This document shows, piece by piece, positions 60,401-64,000 of a DNA stretch of 64,000 bases. A program made the translations under genes and the position numbers. The stretch's first letter is position 1, and each line of letters opens with the position of its first letter. Source of the stretch: Tomocerus qinae (taxonomy: Eukaryota; Arthropoda; Collembola; Entomobryomorpha; Tomoceridae); assembly GCA_020055645.1 (NCBI GenBank), contig CM034546.1, positions 9,672,001 through 9,736,000 of the forward strand, read 5' to 3'. The notes under the pieces are model-generated. The model saw only the letters and a list, made by a program, of their open reading frames with translations. It ran no database searches and was not told the DNA's origin.

Positions 60401-63400
60401 ATCCTAGTGTTAATTTGGCCGATGTAGCCTATACTGCTAACAATGGTAGAGCTGACTTCAAGTTTCGAAATGCCTTTGTAGTAAAAGATGTCACAGAGTT
60501 AATAACATGTTTGGAGTCACATACATACGAACCTCCAATACTTAACTCTGTGAAACCGAAATTGGCATTTATTTTCACTGGACAAGGATCTCAGTACGTC
60601 GGTATGGGAAAGGAATTCTACGAATCAAATGCAGTATTCCGAAATGGATTTGATCAATGCGAATCCTACATCCAGAGAACTGTTGGTATTTCATTAAAAA
60701 CTGCACTTTTTGATGAAAAAAACCAAAGTTTATTAGAACAGACTATATTTAGTCAGCTCTCAATTTTTGTAGTGCAGTTCTCCCTGCTAAAATTATGGGA
60801 AAGTTTTGATATTAAAGCCAATTTTGTGCTGGGGCATTCTATAGGAGAATATGCGGCCGCAGTAGCAGCAGGTATTTTAGAAGTTGAAGACGCGCTGAAT
60901 TTGATTGTTGAACGGAGTAAATTAGTTGACACTCTTTCTGAAGGGGGCATGTTGGCTGTTAAGGCCTCAAAAGATTTTGTCACAGAGGTAATAACAGAAT
61001 TTTTGAATCTGAATCCTGATTTAGTTATTGACATTGCTGGTATAAATTCCCCAAACGAAGTGGTAGTTGCAGGATGTAGTCGTGCCATTGTTGCATTTGA
61101 AGACTTTAGTGTTTCAAAAGGCACTCAGATTCAGAAACTTGTCGCTAGTCATGGATTTCACTCTCGAGCCATGGATAGTATTCTGCCTCAATTTCAAGAA
61201 TTTTCTGATAGGTTCACCTTTAAAAGCTCTAACTGTATTTATATTTCGGGTATGACAGGTGAAGTTTTAGCATCAGGAGAATTCGGTTCTTCGTACTGGG
61301 CCCAACACATGAGGAACACTGTGAATTTTGAAAAGGGAATGCAAACTTTATTTGAGAATGGATGCAACGTATTTGTAGAAATCGGATCACATCCTGTTTT
61401 GTTAGCGTTAGGAATGTCAAGCTTGAGTTATACCAGCGAAAGTATTTGGCTGCCTTCACTCAGAAGAAAAGAATCATGTTGGAAGACAATTTTGGAAAGC
61501 TTAGGAAAGTATTATGTAAATGGTTTACATGTTAATTGGAAGGCTTTGGATTTGTTTGGTTTTAGGAAAAAGGTGGAACTACCCACATACCCATTTCAAC
61601 GTAAAAAATATTGGACAGAGTGCCAATACGATGAGTTTTCTAATAGAATTCATCCTCTACTGGGTAAAAAGATTGTTCTAGCAGACCCAAATGTTGTCAT
61701 TTATGAAAATGAATTGAATTTGAAAGACTTTTTGTATATAAAAGATCATCAAGTGTCCAATTTAATTATTTTTCCGGCTGCCGGATTTTTGGAAATTATT
61801 TTAGCTTGCAGCAAGGATGTTTTGAAAGATTCTAGTGGTGGAGGTTTTACTATTTTAGAGTTTTCTGTAGAAGCTCCTCTTGAACTTAAGGAAGAAAAGA
61901 AATACAAAATTCAGACGATGGTACAGCGGTCAGATGGCGATGACAAAATAAAATTGCAAATTTTCATATTTCAGGGTCTAAATAGTTACAACAACGAAAA
62001 AGGTTGGAAATTCTATGCTGGTGCTGTTTTAGCACCTGAAATCATCTCATTACAAAATGTTAATCAAGCATTATCGAGTGGACAAAAGATCGGCGAAATT
62101 AAATCACGTTGTCATTCAGAGCACAATGCCTCTGATTTTTACAAATATGCTTCCGATATAGGTTTAAATTTTGGAGAATGCTTTCAAAGTATTAAAAATG
62201 CATGGAAAGGCAATAATGAATTTTTGGTGGAAATCCCAGCACCATTAAAGGAAAATAACGTCAGGGAAAATTATATGTATCATCCAATTATACTAGATGC
62301 TATGATTCAAGTACAGGCACTTAGCCTAAAAATTGAAGATAAAGATTTGTACTTGCCAGTTTTTATTGAAAAATTCACTTCTATAGCTACATCTGACAAT
62401 TCAGGGCGCTTTTTTGCTCACGGAATATTTGGTAATGACCCTTTTGGAAAAATTTTTCTTTATAATGACATCGGCTTACTACTTACGGTTATGGAAGGTG
62501 TCCGATTAGTAAGAACCTCAGTAAACTCGTTTATAAATATAATCCACCGCGTACAAAATAAATTACCTGGAATGTATCAAGAGGTTTGGCGGTCTAGAGA
62601 TTCTCCATTTAAATCTAGAATCGACTTATCTATCAGTGCAGCTCAAGACTCTAAAATAATTATGGATAGAGAAAGGTCGCCTGGTGAAATCCAGTATCAA
62701 GCATTTGCTAACGATTATGAGAATAGATTTGTTAGACATCGCATTCTTAAATTTTTATTAGATCAAGGTTGGCATCCCAAAATAAATGAAACTGTCAATT
62801 GTCGCTCCTTTATAAACAATTGTGGATTTTTATTGTCTTTCGAGCGACTTATAAAAAGGTGTTTTGACATTCTTACTGAAGACGGCTTGTTGAAAAAACA
62901 AGGATGCAATGAATGGGTGATTATCCAGAATCTACCGACAATTGAAGAGGTAAACGAAAATAATGATAGATTGGATAAGGAATATAATGAACACACAAAT
63001 CAATGTGGCCTTCAACTTCATAATCACGTTATTCTACACATTGCTAAATATTGTTTTAGTCAGCTCCAACAAGTGTGTTTGGGTAAGGTTACTCCCCATT
63101 CAGTTTTATTTGGGAATGAAGACCCGGATTTAAATGCACTTAAGATTTATTCTGATAGCTTAGAAACGCAATATGCTAATATGGGCATGGGCAAATTTAT
63201 TCAAATAGCTTTTAAAGAGAGTTGCGTTAAAGGAAAAAACGAGAGTTGTATTCTAAGAATACTGGAAGTTGGAGCTGGAAGTGGAGCAACTACTAAAGAA
63301 GTTATTGCAGGACTTAAAAGTGGTGGAATTCCTTTTAAGTATACATTTACAGATATATCTGCACATTTCATTAACGAAGCAAAAATTAAATTTGCAGACG

Positions 63401-64000
63401 ATAGCAATATCGATTTCAGAATTCTTGATATTGAAAAAGATCCATTAGCTCAAAATTTTGTTCCTCATCATTATGACATCGTTTTGGCATCTAATGTTTT
63501 GCACGCCACTGCAGTTTTACACGATTCAGTAAGAAATATTCGTCTTTTACTAAGAGACAAGGGTCTTTTAATGCTGCAAGAGTTATTGATTCCTAATAGG
63601 GCTCTAGATATGATATTTGGAATTTTGGATGGATATTGGCGATTTACTGATTACAATATTAGGCCTAACCATCCATTTGCACCTAAAGAAGTATGGGATC
63701 AAGTGTTTGCAGAATCCGGGTTTACCATATCCAATAACATATGTGTAGAGGATGTTTCAATATCTTTGCTTTTAACGAGAGCTATTGATTCACCGTATGC
63801 AGTAAACAGTTTAGTAAAAAATAATACATGGATTTTGTATTGTGATACTGATGGGATCTACAAAAAGTTAACAGAAATGTTGAGAACAGTAGGTCGAAAT
63901 GTTTGCTTGATTAAAGATATCAATGATTTTAAAACAATTAAGAAAGACGATAACTGCTTTGGCATTGACAGTTTGGAAATTACACAAGTCACGGAGTGTT
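54458..64000 (+). CDS. Pseudo-glycogenin-PKS fusion, copy 2 (cut by the window end)
   Basis: Exons are 54458-54467, 55816-55960, 57409-57550, 57649-57823, 58140-58248, 58396-58477, 58571-59009, and 59330 onward, open to the last base; 1924 residues are visible. Phases and splice sites match copy 1, including the weak GTTAGA donor of exon 6 and the GC donor of exon 7. Exons 3, 4 and 7 each have one extra codon. The glycogenin DxD position again reads SPN. KS Cys (ESGCSSSM), AT Ser (GHSIGEY, HGFHS), DH His and Asp, and the methyltransferase motif LEVGAGSG are all kept. The window ends in the linker before ER, so whether the reductase is intact here is unknown. Differences from copy 1 are scattered and mostly silent or mild, which suggests that both copies have been under constraint. 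Introns 1 and 2 carry transposons that copy 1 lacks. Confidence 0.9.
55404..55623. mobile_element. hAT-type MITE in intron 1 of PKS copy 2
   Basis: This is a 220 bp element with ends CAGTGTTC / GAACACTG and a perfect 8 bp target duplication GTTAAGAG (55396-55403, 55624-55631). The interior is made of GCCGGCTAAAAT and ATTTTAGCC motifs. The corresponding place in block 1 (23295) reads CCTAGGATTAAGAATGAC without an insertion. Confidence 0.88.
56017..56702. mobile_element. Mutator-like MITE, copy 2, in intron 2 of PKS copy 2
   Basis: This is a 686 bp element starting GGG and ending CCC, with a perfect 9 bp target duplication TTATATTAA (56008-56016, 56703-56711). The inverted ends share CGTATGGCACACACCTTAAT. 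The empty site is visible in PKS copy 1 at 27874-27882, where TTATATTAA occurs once. Confidence 0.9.
56744..57196. mobile_element. Foldback element with long inverted repeats in intron 2 of PKS copy 2
   Basis: Arms of about 85 bases start CTGGGGAACTTTTGAGCATC on each strand and include a nested inversion (GCTCAAAAGTT / AACTTTTGAGC), so each arm can fold on itself and on the other. In copy 1 the site is empty (CAGCAATATTGTTAG near 27905). The target duplication is unclear, at most a TA. Confidence 0.82.

Noticed and set aside
1-64000. CRISPR arrays, prophage, operons, tRNA or rRNA genes
   Set aside because: The tandem arrays lack unique spacers, the genes are spliced and eukaryotic, and I saw no convincing cloverleaf or rRNA sequence by eye.

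Overview
The window is nuclear DNA of an animal, most likely an arthropod. The evidence is AT-rich sequence, spliced genes with GT-AG and some GC-AG introns, AATAAA signals, one gustatory-receptor-like and one ionotropic-receptor-like gene, a DREAM/MuvB subunit (LIN37), and many small non-autonomous transposons. A springtail (Collembola) is my best guess because of the chemoreceptor types and the large polyketide synthases, but the sequence does not prove it. There is no sign of bacterial, organellar or viral sequence.

Layout. 1.6-3.3 kb (+): a three-exon, 406-residue Gr-type receptor. 3.8-6.4 kb: small DNA transposons and duplicated flanks. 6.6-7.2 kb: remnant of a lost Ir copy. 7.6-9.6 kb (+): single-exon divergent ionotropic receptor. 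10.2-10.8 kb: Mutator-like MITE. 12.0-14.1 kb (-): five-exon S-formylglutathione hydrolase. 15.7-17.5 kb (-): four-exon LIN37. 20-23.5 kb: truncated 5' copy of the following large gene. 27.0-38.4 kb (+): very large fusion gene. 39-40.4 kb (-): remnants of an organic-anion transporter gene. 40.5-41.7 kb: minisatellite-bearing element. 42.1-49.9 kb (-): second LIN37, split by an LTR retrotransposon with two LTRs that read as identical. 51-64 kb (+): second copy of the large fusion gene, running off the end.

The centrepiece is the fusion gene. Six small exons and the start of a seventh encode a complete but apparently dead glycogenin-like (GT8) domain; the seventh exon joins it in frame to a fully reducing polyketide synthase (KS-AT-DH-cMT-ER-KR-ACP) ending in a thioester reductase. 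All seven introns lie in the first 1.1 kb of coding sequence, and the remaining 8.5 kb is one exon. Both copies keep the same exon layout, so the fusion predates their duplication. The likely chemistry is a reduced, possibly methyl-branched acyl chain released as aldehyde or alcohol; the role of the pseudo-glycogenin head is unknown. In copy 1 the reductase is interrupted by a one-base frame change in an A run.

About 22 kb (LIN37 plus fusion gene) has been duplicated in tandem in direct orientation. Differences between the blocks serve as a record: MITEs, a foldback element, an approximately 110 bp micro-inversion and the LTR element are each present in only one block, and several have clear empty sites in the other.
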